Shown piece after piece: positions 1 through 8,628 of a stretch of 20,701 bases of DNA. Made by a program: the position numbers and the translations under genes. Below the pieces are notes generated by a model, which ran no database searches, was not told the DNA's origin, and saw nothing but the letters and a program-made list of their open reading frames with translations. Source of the DNA: Thiobacillus denitrificans (GTDB taxonomy: Bacteria > Pseudomonadota > Gammaproteobacteria > Burkholderiales > Thiobacillaceae); NCBI GenBank assembly GCA_002424845.1, contig DILD01000066.1, positions 1 through 20,701 on the forward strand, read 5' to 3'. The stretch's first letter is position 1. The number at the start of each line of letters is the position of its first letter.

Positions 1-1
1 G

Positions 2-181
2 CACGGCTGGCTCACCGCCAAACTCGTCGCGCTGATCCTCTATATCGTGCTCGGCACGATCGCGCTCAAGCGCGGCAAAACCCGCGGCCGGCGCATCGCC
101 GCCTGGGTCGCCGCCCTGCTGGTGCTTGGTTACATGCTGGCGGTGGCGCACACGCATGATCCCTTTCCTTTCATGGGCTGA
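2..181 (+). CDS. SirB-family membrane protein, 3' end only
   Basis: The last 59 codons of a gene whose start lies outside the window; reading begins at base 2 and ends at TGA 179-181. The visible tail starts HGWLTAKLVALILYIVLG and carries two hydrophobic helices separated by a basic loop (ALKRGKTRGRR), then ends in the short tail HTHDPFPFMG. This matches the C-terminal half of SirB-family inner-membrane proteins, which are small four-helix proteins named after a Salmonella invasion regulator and of unclear biochemical role. The family call rests on the recognisable GWLTAK...YIVLG and ALKRG motifs. About half the protein is missing, so its full length and start cannot be judged. The adjacent gene is ssrA on the same strand, 85 bases downstream. 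Confidence 0.75.
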   Translation, partial: HGWLTAKLVALILYIVLGTIALKRGKTRGRRIAAWVAALLVLGYMLAVAHTHDPFPFMG

Positions 182-242
182 AACAGGCGGCAGAAATTCT
201 TTCCGGTGCCGGAACTTTCCCGCGGAGCCCGCCTCTATGCGG

Positions 243-248
243 TACACT
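243..248 (+). promoter_or_regulatory. possible -10 box for ssrA
   Basis: TACACT lies 18 bases before the mature tmRNA 5' end. Transcription from it would start near 255 and leave a short 5' leader for RNase P to remove, as is usual for tmRNA. No convincing -35 box is visible at 16-18 bp spacing, so this is tentative. Confidence 0.3.
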
Positions 249-266
249 TGTTGCACGCAACACATG

Positions 267-633
267 GGGGCCGACCTGGCTTCGACGTGGGTCGCAAAGC
301 AGCGTAGGGCATACCGAGGGTCAGAGCACCTCGTAAATCCAACTGAAAAACTTTAGTCGCAAACGACGAAAACTACGCCCTGGCCGCTTAAGGTCCAGGA
401 CTCACGCTAGCCTGTTCATGGGCTGGGTCGGGGCAACCCGGCAGTGAGTTAATTTTCATGAAATCGCGCGCATCCGGGTCGCTTGGGTGGGCGCTAAATC
501 CAAGGCGACTCGGCGAGATCCAGCCTGTTCGGCGGGCGTGATGGAGCTTAAAGCTTGAAAACACCGGACTAAGTATGTAGAACTGCCTGTAGAGGGCTTG
601 CGGACGCGGGTTCGATTCCCGCCGGCTCCACCA
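267..633 (+). ncRNA. ssrA: tmRNA (ssrA)
   Basis: Transfer-messenger RNA rescues ribosomes stalled on broken mRNAs and tags the nascent peptide for proteolysis, acting with SmpB. The acceptor stem is visible: GGGGCCG at 267-273 pairs with CGGCTCC at 623-629, followed by A and the encoded CCA 631-633. The T-arm sequence GGTTCGATTCC lies just before the 3' strand. The tag reading frame starts at GCA 359-361 and ends at TAA 389-391, encoding ANDENYALAA, which is the same encoded tag as in E. coli. The total of 367 nt is normal for one-piece bacterial tmRNA, so no permuted form is needed. An intrinsic terminator follows directly. Confidence 0.97.
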
Positions 634-645
634 CCAATCGAAGAG

Positions 646-676
646 AATGGCCTGGAAAGTTTCCAGGCCATTTTTC
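646..676 (+). terminator. intrinsic terminator of ssrA
   Basis: An 11-bp or longer stem (TGGCCTGGAA paired with TTCCAGGCCA, extended by outer A-T pairs) with a loop of about 4 nt, followed by TTTTTC. It starts 12 nt after the CCA end of ssrA, exactly where a Rho-independent terminator is expected. Confidence 0.9.
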
Positions 677-867
677 TTTGTGCCATCAATGCTCGGGGCA
701 TTCTGTCCGCAGCAAAAATCCGCTAAGCTTTGCACCAAGCAAGGGGCACAGACCATCCGACGTAAAGACACCAGGCTTCAATTGGCAACTGCATGATTGC
801 ACCGATCATTCCAACAGCAGCAGACTCACTCAAACGCTAACGACAAGAAGAAACCACTACCCCTTTT

Positions 868-3800
868 ATGTCACCGCCCCTTTCAGATGTCCTGCTCGAG
901 CTGCGCCGTCAGTTCGCCGATCAGCTTTCGCCCCGGGTGGCTGCCGTCCGCGAGCAATTCCAGGGGCTTGATCCGGCGGACTGGAAACCCGACGAAGCCG
1001 CGACCTTGCAGCGGCAGCTTCAAGGTCTCACCAATCTGGCCCATACCTTCGGCATACCGTCGGTTTCAGACGCCGCACACAGCCTGGAAGGCCAGTTGCG
1101 CCCGCTGATTCAGGACGGAAAGGCGCCGTCCGCGGCCGAATGGCAAAACATCGGCACCCGTTTGGGCCAGCTCGAACAACAGGTACACACCAGCCTGGCT
1201 GCCTTCGCCACTTATCCGAGGACGCCCGCGACAACATCCCCCCTCGATCGATCGCCCCTGATTTTTCTGGTAGAGCGCGACCCGGCACAGGCTACGCATC
1301 TGAATCAGGTCTTGCTGAATAACGGCTTCCGGGTACGGACATTCGCCGACCAGGCAAGTCTCCAGGCCGCGCTGGCGTCGTCGGATGCGGAGCGCCCTGC
1401 CACGATCCTGATGGATGCGGTTTTTTCCGGGGATGAAAATTCCGGCGCGTCCTTCATCAGGGAACTGGGCCTGGGCGAAAGCTCGGGGATTCCCCTGGTG
1501 GCCCTGTCGGCTCGCGACGACCTTCAAGAACGACTGGCCGCTTTTCGGGCCGGCGCCAGCCGCCATCTGGTCAAGCCAGTGGACACCGAGCGACTCGCCG
1601 ATATCCTTAAAACACTCACCGGCCGCCACCTGAACGAGCCCTACCGCATCCTGATAGTGGACGACGATCTGTCGCTGCTCGACGCCTACGCTGCCCTCCT
1701 GAGCGCAGCAGGCATGGCAGTGCGGACATTGTCCGATCCGCTGCAAACCCTGGATGCGGTGAATGCGTTCGCGCCCGATGTGCTGGTACTCGACGTAAAC
1801 ATGCCCGGCGCCAGCGGCCCCGAACTGGCGGCCGTGCTCCGTGAAAACGACGATTATCCTCACCTGTCCATTTTGTTCCTGTCGACCGAAACCAATATGA
1901 GCCGGCAAATGCTGGCGCTCAATCTGGGCGGCGACGGATTCCTGGTCAAACCGGTTCATCCCGATCAACTGATCGCGAGCATCACCGCCCAGGCAGATCG
2001 CACGCGGAAAAGAACAGCCGTCCAACGCAGGCTGGAAACCACGCTTTACGAACGCGAACGCGAACACCAGGCACTGGGTCACCACGCGATCGTCAGCATT
2101 GCCGACCGCGCCGGCACCATCACTTACGTCAACGACAAGTTCTGCGAGATCAGCGGTTTCAGCCGGGATGAATTGCTGGGCCAGAACCACCGCATCGTCA
2201 AATCGGGGGAACATCCACCGGCGTTTTACCAGGATCTGTGGCGCACCATTGCCAGCGGCGAGGTCTGGCAGGGCGAGGTCTGCAACCGGCGCAAGGATGG
2301 CAGCCTCTACTGGGTGGAATCCACCATCACCCCCTTCCTGTTCGACGACAACAGCCCCTACCAGTATGTTTCGATCCGCACCGACATCACGCATGTCAAG
2401 GCGGCCGAAGCCCTGCTGCGCCTGCGGACCGAAGCCGTCGAGGCGGCCGCCAATTCCATTCTCATCGTGGATGCCCGACATCCCGATCTGGGCATCACTT
2501 ATAGCAATCCCGCCTTTGAACACCTGACCGGTTATCACAAGGACGAGATACTGGGCCGAAATTGCCGATTCATGCACAGGCAGGACCGCGATCAACCCGG
2601 CCTGGCGGAACTGCGGCTGGCGATTGCGCAGGGCCGAAGCGCCAAGGTTCTGCTGCGAAACTACCGCAAGGACGGCAGCCTGTTCTGGAACGAGCTGAGT
2701 GTTGCCCCGGTCCGCGATTCCAACAATCAGCTCACGCATTTCATCGGCATCCAGCAGGATGTCAGCGAGCGTATCCATACTTCCGCGAGAATCGAAAAAC
2801 AGCGCGACATGCAGCGCACGATCAGCGTAGCAGCGACCGGCCTGCTGGCTGCACCGAGCGAGCACATGGATGCCGCCATCGACGCAGCCCTGCAGGACAG
2901 CGGCGAACAGATCGACGCCGACCGCGCCTATCTTTTCCTGTATTCGGAAGATGGCGCCCGCCTGAGCAATACCCATGAATGGTGCGCCCCCGGCATCTCA
3001 CCCCAGCGCGACAAAGTCCAGAACACCCCGCTGGACACGATCCCCTGGTGGCGGGATCAGATTTCACGCAGCGACAAGGTCGTCATCCGGAACGTGGCCG
3101 AACTCCCCGCCGAGGCCGCCGCGGAAAAGGCGGTTTTCGAAGCGCAGCAGATTCAGTCCCTGATTGCCTTCCCGCTGCACAAGGACGGCAGGACCTGCGG
3201 CTTTATCGGTTATGACGCCGTACGCAGCCAGCATGACTGGGCAGCGGACGAGATCGAACTGCTGGGCATCATGGGGGATGTCATCAGCAGCGCGTTGGCA
3301 CGGCAGCGGGTAGAGACGGCGCTGCGTGAAAGCGAGCACAAATTTCGCAGCCTGTCGGAAAACATTCCCGGGATGATGTATCGCGGCAATCCGGACGGCT
3401 CCGTGGAATACATTTCCAACAGCGTGACGCTGTGCGGCTACACCAACGATGAACTGCAAGCCAAAGCCACCCGTTGGCTGCAACGCATCCATCCGGATGA
3501 TCGAACGCGGGTGCAGGAGGAAGGCCTTGAACTGCATCAAGCGCCCAGTGCGATGGTTCAGGAATACCGGATCCTGCGCCGGGACGGCGAACTCCGCTGG
3601 GTAAGCGACCACAAACGCTCGATCTTCGACAGCGAAGGACGCTTTGCCGGCGTGGACGGCATCGTCTTCGATGTCACCGAGCTCAAATCAGTCGAGCGGG
3701 CAAACGAACAGCACAAGGAGCGGCTGCGCCGCGGCCAGTTCTACGCGAATATCGGCACCTGGGAATGGAATATTCCGAGCGGCGCGCTGTACTGGTCGGA

Positions 3801-5283
3801 GCGCATCGCGCCGCTGTTCGGCTATCCCGAAGGCGATCTGGAAACCTCTTACGAAAATTTCATCGGCGCGGTTCATCCCGACGACCGCCAGATGGTGACC
3901 GATGCCGTCAATGCCTGCATCGAGCGCGACATCCCCTACGAAGTCGAGCACCGGGTGAAATGGCCCGACGGCTCGATACGCTGGTTGCTGGAGCGCGGCG
4001 ACGTGTCGCGCAATGCAGACGGCAGTCCCTTGCAGATGCTGGGGGTGGTGCAGGACATCACCGAACGCAAACGCGCCGAACAGGCCTTGATCGACGCCCG
4101 CGACGAAGCCGACCACGCCAACCAGGCCAAGTCGGAATTCCTCTCCAGCATGAGCCACGAACTGCGCACGCCGATGAACGCCATCCTCGGCTTCAGCCAG
4201 TTGATGGAATACGACGACGCCCTGCCCGGCGAACATCAGGACAATGTGCACGAGATTTTGAAGGCGGGTTATCACCTGCTGGAGCTGATCAACGAAGTGC
4301 TGGACCTGTCCAAGATCGAGTCCGGCAGCATCGACCTCTCGCTGGAACCGGTCGAAGTCTGCCCGGTGGTGGATGAATGCATCGGCCTGATGAGCCCGCT
4401 GGCGGACAAGCGGAACATTCACATCAGCCACACCGGCCTGGGCGGCGTGGCGGTGCGGGCCGACCGCACCCGGCTCAAGCAGGCGCTGCTCAACCTGCTC
4501 TCCAACGCCATCAAGTACAACCGCGAAGGCGGCGGCGTCAAACTCGATGTCGAGCATGGCGACCCTGATCGGCTGCGCATCCGGGTGACGGATACCGGCC
4601 AGGGCATTCCGGCCGGGCGTCTGTCGGAACTGTTCCAGCCTTTCAACCGCCTGGGCGCGGAAAACGGCCAGGTCGAGGGCACCGGCATCGGCCTGACCAT
4701 CACCCGCCGCATCGTCGAGATGATGGGCGGCTCGGTGGGGGCGGAAAGCGAAGCCGGTGTGGGCAGCAGCTTCTGGATCGAGCTGCCGCTGGAGTCCCTG
4801 TCGAAGCCCGACCACGGCCACACGGCGTCGACAGACGAGCGTTCCGCATCGGCCAGCCCGGCCGATGAAACACAGCATCTCGTGCTATATATCGAGGATA
4901 ACCCCTCGAACATCAAACTGATCGCGCAGATTCTCGGCCGCCGCCGGCACATCCAGCTGCTCACCGCCCATACTCCGGAACTGGGCATCGAACTGGCACG
5001 TGCGCGCCACCCCGAACTGATCCTGCTCGACATCAACATGCCCGGCCTGGACGGCTACGAGGTGCTCGACATTTTGAAAGCAGACCCGCTCCTGAATGGC
5101 ACCCCGGTGATCGCCGTCACTGCCAATGCCATGCCCCGCGACATCGAGCGCGGCCGGCAGGCAGGCTTTGCCGACTATCTCACCAAGCCGCTGGATGTCG
5201 GGCGTTTCAACCGTATCCTGGACGCCTGGCTGGACAACCGCTTGAACGCACACGCCCCCACCTGGACAGCTCGCGATCAGTGA
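868..5283 (+). CDS. LOV/multi-PAS/GAF hybrid histidine kinase
   Basis: A 1471-aa sensor kinase with no visible transmembrane segment, so probably cytoplasmic. Order: degenerate Hpt-like helical domain (about 1-115); REC1 (130-250, phospho-acceptor D183); REC2 (257-378, D309); PAS of Aer-like type (400-515); LOV (520-640, GRNCRF with C566); GAF (645-815); two PAS_3-type domains with PAC tails (822-942, 957-1075); HisKA with SHELRTP, H1097; HATPase with N box NLLSNAIKYN, G1 DTGQGIP and G2 GTGIGL; C-terminal REC3 (1338-1455, D1388). It should autophosphorylate at H1097 and pass phosphate to REC3 or to a partner regulator. The start is the first ATG after the in-frame TAA at 838-840; no good Shine-Dalgarno is visible, so translation signals are weak. 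It heads a co-directional cluster with another hybrid kinase and an HD-GYP regulator. Family-level function is secure; the signals sensed are inferred. Confidence 0.93.
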   Translation: MSPPLSDVLLELRRQFADQLSPRVAAVREQFQGLDPADWKPDEAATLQRQLQGLTNLAHTFGIPSVSDAAHSLEGQLRPLIQDGKAPSAAEWQNIGTRLGQLEQQVHTSLAAFATYPRTPATTSPLDRSPLIFLVERDPAQATHLNQVLLNNGFRVRTFADQASLQAALASSDAERPATILMDAVFSGDENSGASFIRELGLGESSGIPLVALSARDDLQERLAAFRAGASRHLVKPVDTERLADILKTLTGRHLNEPYRILIVDDDLSLLDAYAALLSAAGMAVRTLSDPLQTLDAVNAFAPDVLVLDVNMPGASGPELAAVLRENDDYPHLSILFLSTETNMSRQMLALNLGGDGFLVKPVHPDQLIASITAQADRTRKRTAVQRRLETTLYEREREHQALGHHAIVSIADRAGTITYVNDKFCEISGFSRDELLGQNHRIVKSGEHPPAFYQDLWRTIASGEVWQGEVCNRRKDGSLYWVESTITPFLFDDNSPYQYVSIRTDITHVKAAEALLRLRTEAVEAAANSILIVDARHPDLGITYSNPAFEHLTGYHKDEILGRNCRFMHRQDRDQPGLAELRLAIAQGRSAKVLLRNYRKDGSLFWNELSVAPVRDSNNQLTHFIGIQQDVSERIHTSARIEKQRDMQRTISVAATGLLAAPSEHMDAAIDAALQDSGEQIDADRAYLFLYSEDGARLSNTHEWCAPGISPQRDKVQNTPLDTIPWWRDQISRSDKVVIRNVAELPAEAAAEKAVFEAQQIQSLIAFPLHKDGRTCGFIGYDAVRSQHDWAADEIELLGIMGDVISSALARQRVETALRESEHKFRSLSENIPGMMYRGNPDGSVEYISNSVTLCGYTNDELQAKATRWLQRIHPDDRTRVQEEGLELHQAPSAMVQEYRILRRDGELRWVSDHKRSIFDSEGRFAGVDGIVFDVTELKSVERANEQHKERLRRGQFYANIGTWEWNIPSGALYWSERIAPLFGYPEGDLETSYENFIGAVHPDDRQMVTDAVNACIERDIPYEVEHRVKWPDGSIRWLLERGDVSRNADGSPLQMLGVVQDITERKRAEQALIDARDEADHANQAKSEFLSSMSHELRTPMNAILGFSQLMEYDDALPGEHQDNVHEILKAGYHLLELINEVLDLSKIESGSIDLSLEPVEVCPVVDECIGLMSPLADKRNIHISHTGLGGVAVRADRTRLKQALLNLLSNAIKYNREGGGVKLDVEHGDPDRLRIRVTDTGQGIPAGRLSELFQPFNRLGAENGQVEGTGIGLTITRRIVEMMGGSVGAESEAGVGSSFWIELPLESLSKPDHGHTASTDERSASASPADETQHLVLYIEDNPSNIKLIAQILGRRRHIQLLTAHTPELGIELARARHPELILLDINMPGLDGYEVLDILKADPLLNGTPVIAVTANAMPRDIERGRQAGFADYLTKPLDVGRFNRILDAWLDNRLNAHAPTWTARDQ

Positions 5284-5308
5284 CGTCGAACGAGACCGAG
5301 GCCCCCCC

Positions 5309-5476
5309 GTGAAGCTCAACTGGACCGACCTGGAAACACCGAACGAAATCGCGCGCGGACGCGCGGCGTGCTTCCGCGAATATCTGACCAGGCCGCTGGA
5401 TATCGACCGTTTCCTCAAACCTGTGGATGCCGCTGCAACGCCACGGCCCGAATCGCAGCCCAGGGCCCCGGCATGA
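5309..5476 (+). pseudogene. remnant of a response-regulator receiver domain
   Basis: Between the two kinases one frame reads from GTG 5309 to TGA 5474-5476. Its middle part, IARGRAACFREYLTRPLD followed by IDRFLK, closely resembles the last third of a REC domain. Compare IERGRQAGFADYLTKPLD near the C-terminus of the upstream kinase and IERGRAEGFADYLTKPID in the downstream one. The conserved Lys of the REC switch is Arg here (TRP for TKP), and the first two-thirds with the Asp pocket and phospho-acceptor are missing. The roughly 12 residues before IARGR match nothing in the paralogues. It ends in an ATGA overlap with the next kinase. I read it as the scar of a third kinase or regulator lost after duplication. 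It might still be translated and couple the downstream start. Confidence 0.65.
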
Positions 5477-8400
5477 CCCGGACCCCAGACACCGACGCAA
5501 GCCATGACCTGGCCGGGTTGGGGCCCGATATATTCCGCCGGCTCGCCGACGCTTCGGCCGACGGCATCAGCATGGCACGGCTCGATAGCCGGATCATTTA
5601 TGCCAACGCCTCGATTGGGCGACTGCTCGGCCTGTCCAGCGCGGACGAACTGCTCGATCGCTCGTTTTACGATTTTCTTCTGCCCGACGAAGCGGCACGG
5701 CTGCGCGACGTCATCATTCCCCAGGTTCAAGCCACGGGTGAATGGACCGGCGAGATGCGGCTGATGTCGCCCAGCGGGGCGATGCGGCAAACCGTGCTGA
5801 ATATTTTCCTGATTCGAAACCAGGCTGGCACGCCGGTGGCGTTTGCCACGGTCATCACCAACATTACCGAATACAAGGCCATGGACGCGGTGCTGGCGCA
5901 CTCGTACCAGCTGCTGGAAGCGGTGTTCGATTCCACCGACCTGCTGGTGGCCTATCTCGACCCCGAGATGAACTTCCTCATGGTCAATCGCGCCTATGCC
6001 CGCGCCGATGGCAAGGAAACAGCCGACTTCCCCGGCAAAAACCATTTCGACCTGTATCCCCACCCGGAAAACGAGGCGATCTTCCGCCGTGCGGTGGAAA
6101 CCGGCGAACCCTGCAGGGTTCTGGCCAGGCCCTTCGAGTATTCCGGCAAGCCGGAGCGCGGCGTCACCTACTGGGACTGGAGCCTGATTCCAACCCGCGA
6201 TGCGTCAGGCCGGGTCAGCGGCGTGCTGTTGACCTTGCTGGATGTCAGCGAGCGGATTCGCGCCATCGAATCGGCCTATCTCAGCCAGGCCGCGATCGAG
6301 TCTTCCATCAACGCCATCGCCATGTCCAGCCTGGATGGCAAGCTCACCTATGTGAATCGGGCATTCGTCGACCTGTGGCGACTGGATACGCCGGCGGCGG
6401 CACTGGGGCGATCGCTGCTGGAATTCTGGGAAGATCCGCGGCAGGCCCAGGCCGTGGTGGACGCCTTGCAGCAGCAGGAGCATTGGCAGGGGGAAATGCA
6501 GGCACGCCGGCAGGATGGCTCCCTCGTCGAATTGCAGCTCTCGGCGTATCTGGCGCGCGATACCGAAGGCCGTCCGGTCTGCATGATCAGTTCGTTCATG
6601 GATATCAGCGCACACAAGCAGGCCGAGCGTGAGCTGCTGCGCTCGGAAGCACTCCTGGCTTCTATCGTTCAGCACTTACCCGCAGTGGTGTTCCTGAAGC
6701 GTGCCAGCGATCTGCGGTTCGAGCTGTTCAACCAGACCGGCGAAGAACTGCTCGGGCTTGAAAAAGACGCCATTCTGGACAAAACGGATTTTGATCTCTT
6801 TCCGCCCGAACAAGCCGCGTTCTTTGCCGCCAAAGATCGCGAAGTGCTTGCCAGCGGCCTCCCCCTCGACATACCGGAAGAGCCTGTCCAGGGAGCCGAT
6901 GGACAAATCCATCTCATGCACACGCGCAAGATCGGTATCTACGACACGGCGGGCAAGCCGATTTATCTGCTAGGCATCGCACTCGACATCACCGAACGGA
7001 TTCAGGCCATCAAGGCCTTGCAGCGCAGTGAGCTGGAACTGAAGCAGCTCAACGAGTCGCTCGAAACTCTGGTGCGCGACCGCACCAGCGAAATCCGGCA
7101 GCAGAGCCGCCGCTACGACGCAATTCTGAATACAGCCATCGATGGCTTCTTTGCAGCCGACAGCATGGGACGCATCCGCGATGCCAACCCGGCATACTGC
7201 GCCATGCTCGGCTACACCGAGGACGAGATGTTGGGCTTGTCGGTTCCGGACATCGAGGCCATTGAAAGTCCTGCCGACGTGGCCCGGCGCATCGAGTACC
7301 TGATGGTTCACAGGCGCGCCCACTTCGATAGCCGACACCGGCGCAAGGACGGCAGCGAAGTCGAGGTCGAGGTCAGCATCAGCACGTCGAATATCGGCGA
7401 CGAAATCATGTTTTATGCCTTCGTTCACGACATCACGCCGCGCAAGGCAGCCGCCGCAGCAATGTCACGCGCCCGCGACGAGGCCGAACGCGCCAACGCC
7501 GCCAAGTCGGAATTCCTGTCGCGCATGAGCCACGAGTTGCGCACGCCGCTCAATGCCATCCTTGGCTTTGGGCAACTGCTGGAAATCGACCCGGAATACC
7601 CATTGGCTCCAGGCCAGGCCCACAATGTTCGCGAAATCCTGCAGGGCGGCCAGCACCTGCTGGCACTGGTCAACGAAGTGCTCGATCTGTCCCGCATCGA
7701 AAGCGGGCACATGGAAATCAAGCTCGAACCGATTGCCATCGGGCCGCTGATCGAGGCCTGTGTGGCGCACATCCAACCCCTGGCGGCCCAACGCGATCTC
7801 AGCATCGCACTGACGCTGGAGGCGCCGTGTGCGATCCAGGCCGATTACACGCGGATCAAGCAGGTGCTGCTCAATCTGCTGTCCAATGCAGTGAAATACA
7901 ACCGCGAAGGCGGCAGGATCGAAGTGGGTTGCCACACCGTCGAGGGCGACCGGGTTCGGATCAGCGTGCGCGACACCGGCATCGGCATCGCGCCCGAAGC
8001 CATGCCGCGCATGTTTCAGCTGTTCGAGCGGCTGGAAACCTCGTATTCCGGCATCGAGGGCGCCGGCATCGGTCTTGCGCTGAGCAAGCGGCTGGTCGAA
8101 GCCATGTCGGGCACGATCGGAGTGCAGAGCACACACGGCGTCGGCAGTACCTTCTGGATCGACCTGCTCACGGCAGCAATTCAGCCGGCACTGGCCAACG
8201 CACCGGACGCCGCCCAACCTCACACCAACACCATGATCAAACCTCGAACCCTGCTGTACGTGGAAGACAACCCGGCCAACCTGAGGCTGATGCACAGCAT
8301 CCTCACCTATCGCAAAAGCCTGACGCTGATCGACGCACACACCGGCGAGCTGGGCATCGAACTGGCGAAGTCGAACCCGCCGGATCTCATCCTGCTCGAC

Positions 8401-8628
8401 ATCGGCCTGCCGGGGATGAATGGTTTCGAAGTCTTGCGCCACCTGCGCACCGATCCCTCGACCGTTCACATTCCCGTCATTGCCGTCAGCGCCAATGCCA
8501 TGCCTCGCGACATCGAGCGCGGCCGGGCGGAAGGATTTGCGGATTACCTGACCAAACCCATCGATATTTCAAAATTTCTCGGCATACTCGACCTTTACCT
8601 GCCCGACGGGCCGGATCGCAAATCATGA
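5473..8628 (+). CDS. five-PAS hybrid histidine kinase
   Basis: A 1051-aa predicted cytoplasmic sensor kinase. Five PAS domains occur in a row (about 18-140, 150-264, 273-388, 395-516, 550-663), several ending in PAC signatures such as DITERI and DVSERI. A coiled-coil linker lies before PAS5 (about 516-550). Then come HisKA with SHELRTP (H687), HATPase with NLLSNAVKYN, DTGIGI and GAGIGL, and a C-terminal REC (925-1045, D976, TKP lysine present). I chose ATG 5473 because it has AGGG 7 nt upstream. The in-frame ATG at 5368 would read through the REC remnant in the wrong frame and adds no recognisable domain. The kinase core and REC are clear paralogues of the upstream kinase. Its stop overlaps the next gene's start (ATGA at 8625-8628), implying translational coupling with the HD-GYP regulator. 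What the PAS domains bind is unknown; no LOV cysteine motif is seen in any of them. Confidence 0.92.
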   Translation: MTRTPDTDASHDLAGLGPDIFRRLADASADGISMARLDSRIIYANASIGRLLGLSSADELLDRSFYDFLLPDEAARLRDVIIPQVQATGEWTGEMRLMSPSGAMRQTVLNIFLIRNQAGTPVAFATVITNITEYKAMDAVLAHSYQLLEAVFDSTDLLVAYLDPEMNFLMVNRAYARADGKETADFPGKNHFDLYPHPENEAIFRRAVETGEPCRVLARPFEYSGKPERGVTYWDWSLIPTRDASGRVSGVLLTLLDVSERIRAIESAYLSQAAIESSINAIAMSSLDGKLTYVNRAFVDLWRLDTPAAALGRSLLEFWEDPRQAQAVVDALQQQEHWQGEMQARRQDGSLVELQLSAYLARDTEGRPVCMISSFMDISAHKQAERELLRSEALLASIVQHLPAVVFLKRASDLRFELFNQTGEELLGLEKDAILDKTDFDLFPPEQAAFFAAKDREVLASGLPLDIPEEPVQGADGQIHLMHTRKIGIYDTAGKPIYLLGIALDITERIQAIKALQRSELELKQLNESLETLVRDRTSEIRQQSRRYDAILNTAIDGFFAADSMGRIRDANPAYCAMLGYTEDEMLGLSVPDIEAIESPADVARRIEYLMVHRRAHFDSRHRRKDGSEVEVEVSISTSNIGDEIMFYAFVHDITPRKAAAAAMSRARDEAERANAAKSEFLSRMSHELRTPLNAILGFGQLLEIDPEYPLAPGQAHNVREILQGGQHLLALVNEVLDLSRIESGHMEIKLEPIAIGPLIEACVAHIQPLAAQRDLSIALTLEAPCAIQADYTRIKQVLLNLLSNAVKYNREGGRIEVGCHTVEGDRVRISVRDTGIGIAPEAMPRMFQLFERLETSYSGIEGAGIGLALSKRLVEAMSGTIGVQSTHGVGSTFWIDLLTAAIQPALANAPDAAQPHTNTMIKPRTLLYVEDNPANLRLMHSILTYRKSLTLIDAHTGELGIELAKSNPPDLILLDIGLPGMNGFEVLRHLRTDPSTVHIPVIAVSANAMPRDIERGRAEGFADYLTKPIDISKFLGILDLYLPDGPDRKS

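Noticed and set aside
388..771. 127-aa minus-strand frame across ssrA
   Set aside because: It covers the tmRNA 3' half and terminator; the peptide includes RRESNPRPQALYRQ, a known artefact of reading antisense through tRNA-like T-arms.
267..867. ssrA as an integration site for a mobile element
   Set aside because: No integrase is present and no second copy of the tmRNA 3' end was noticed in the window.
1066..2976. 636-aa open frame on the minus strand inside the first kinase, with similar long ones at 3688-4878, 7465-8469 and 13006-15228
   Set aside because: Mirror frames of GC-rich genes; the translations show no domain and the opposite strand holds well-defined proteins.
5368..5472. Upstream start (ATG 5368) for the five-PAS kinase
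   Set aside because: The extra 35 residues come from the REC remnant in another frame and have no family resemblance; ATG 5473 has an SD-like AGGG at 7 nt.
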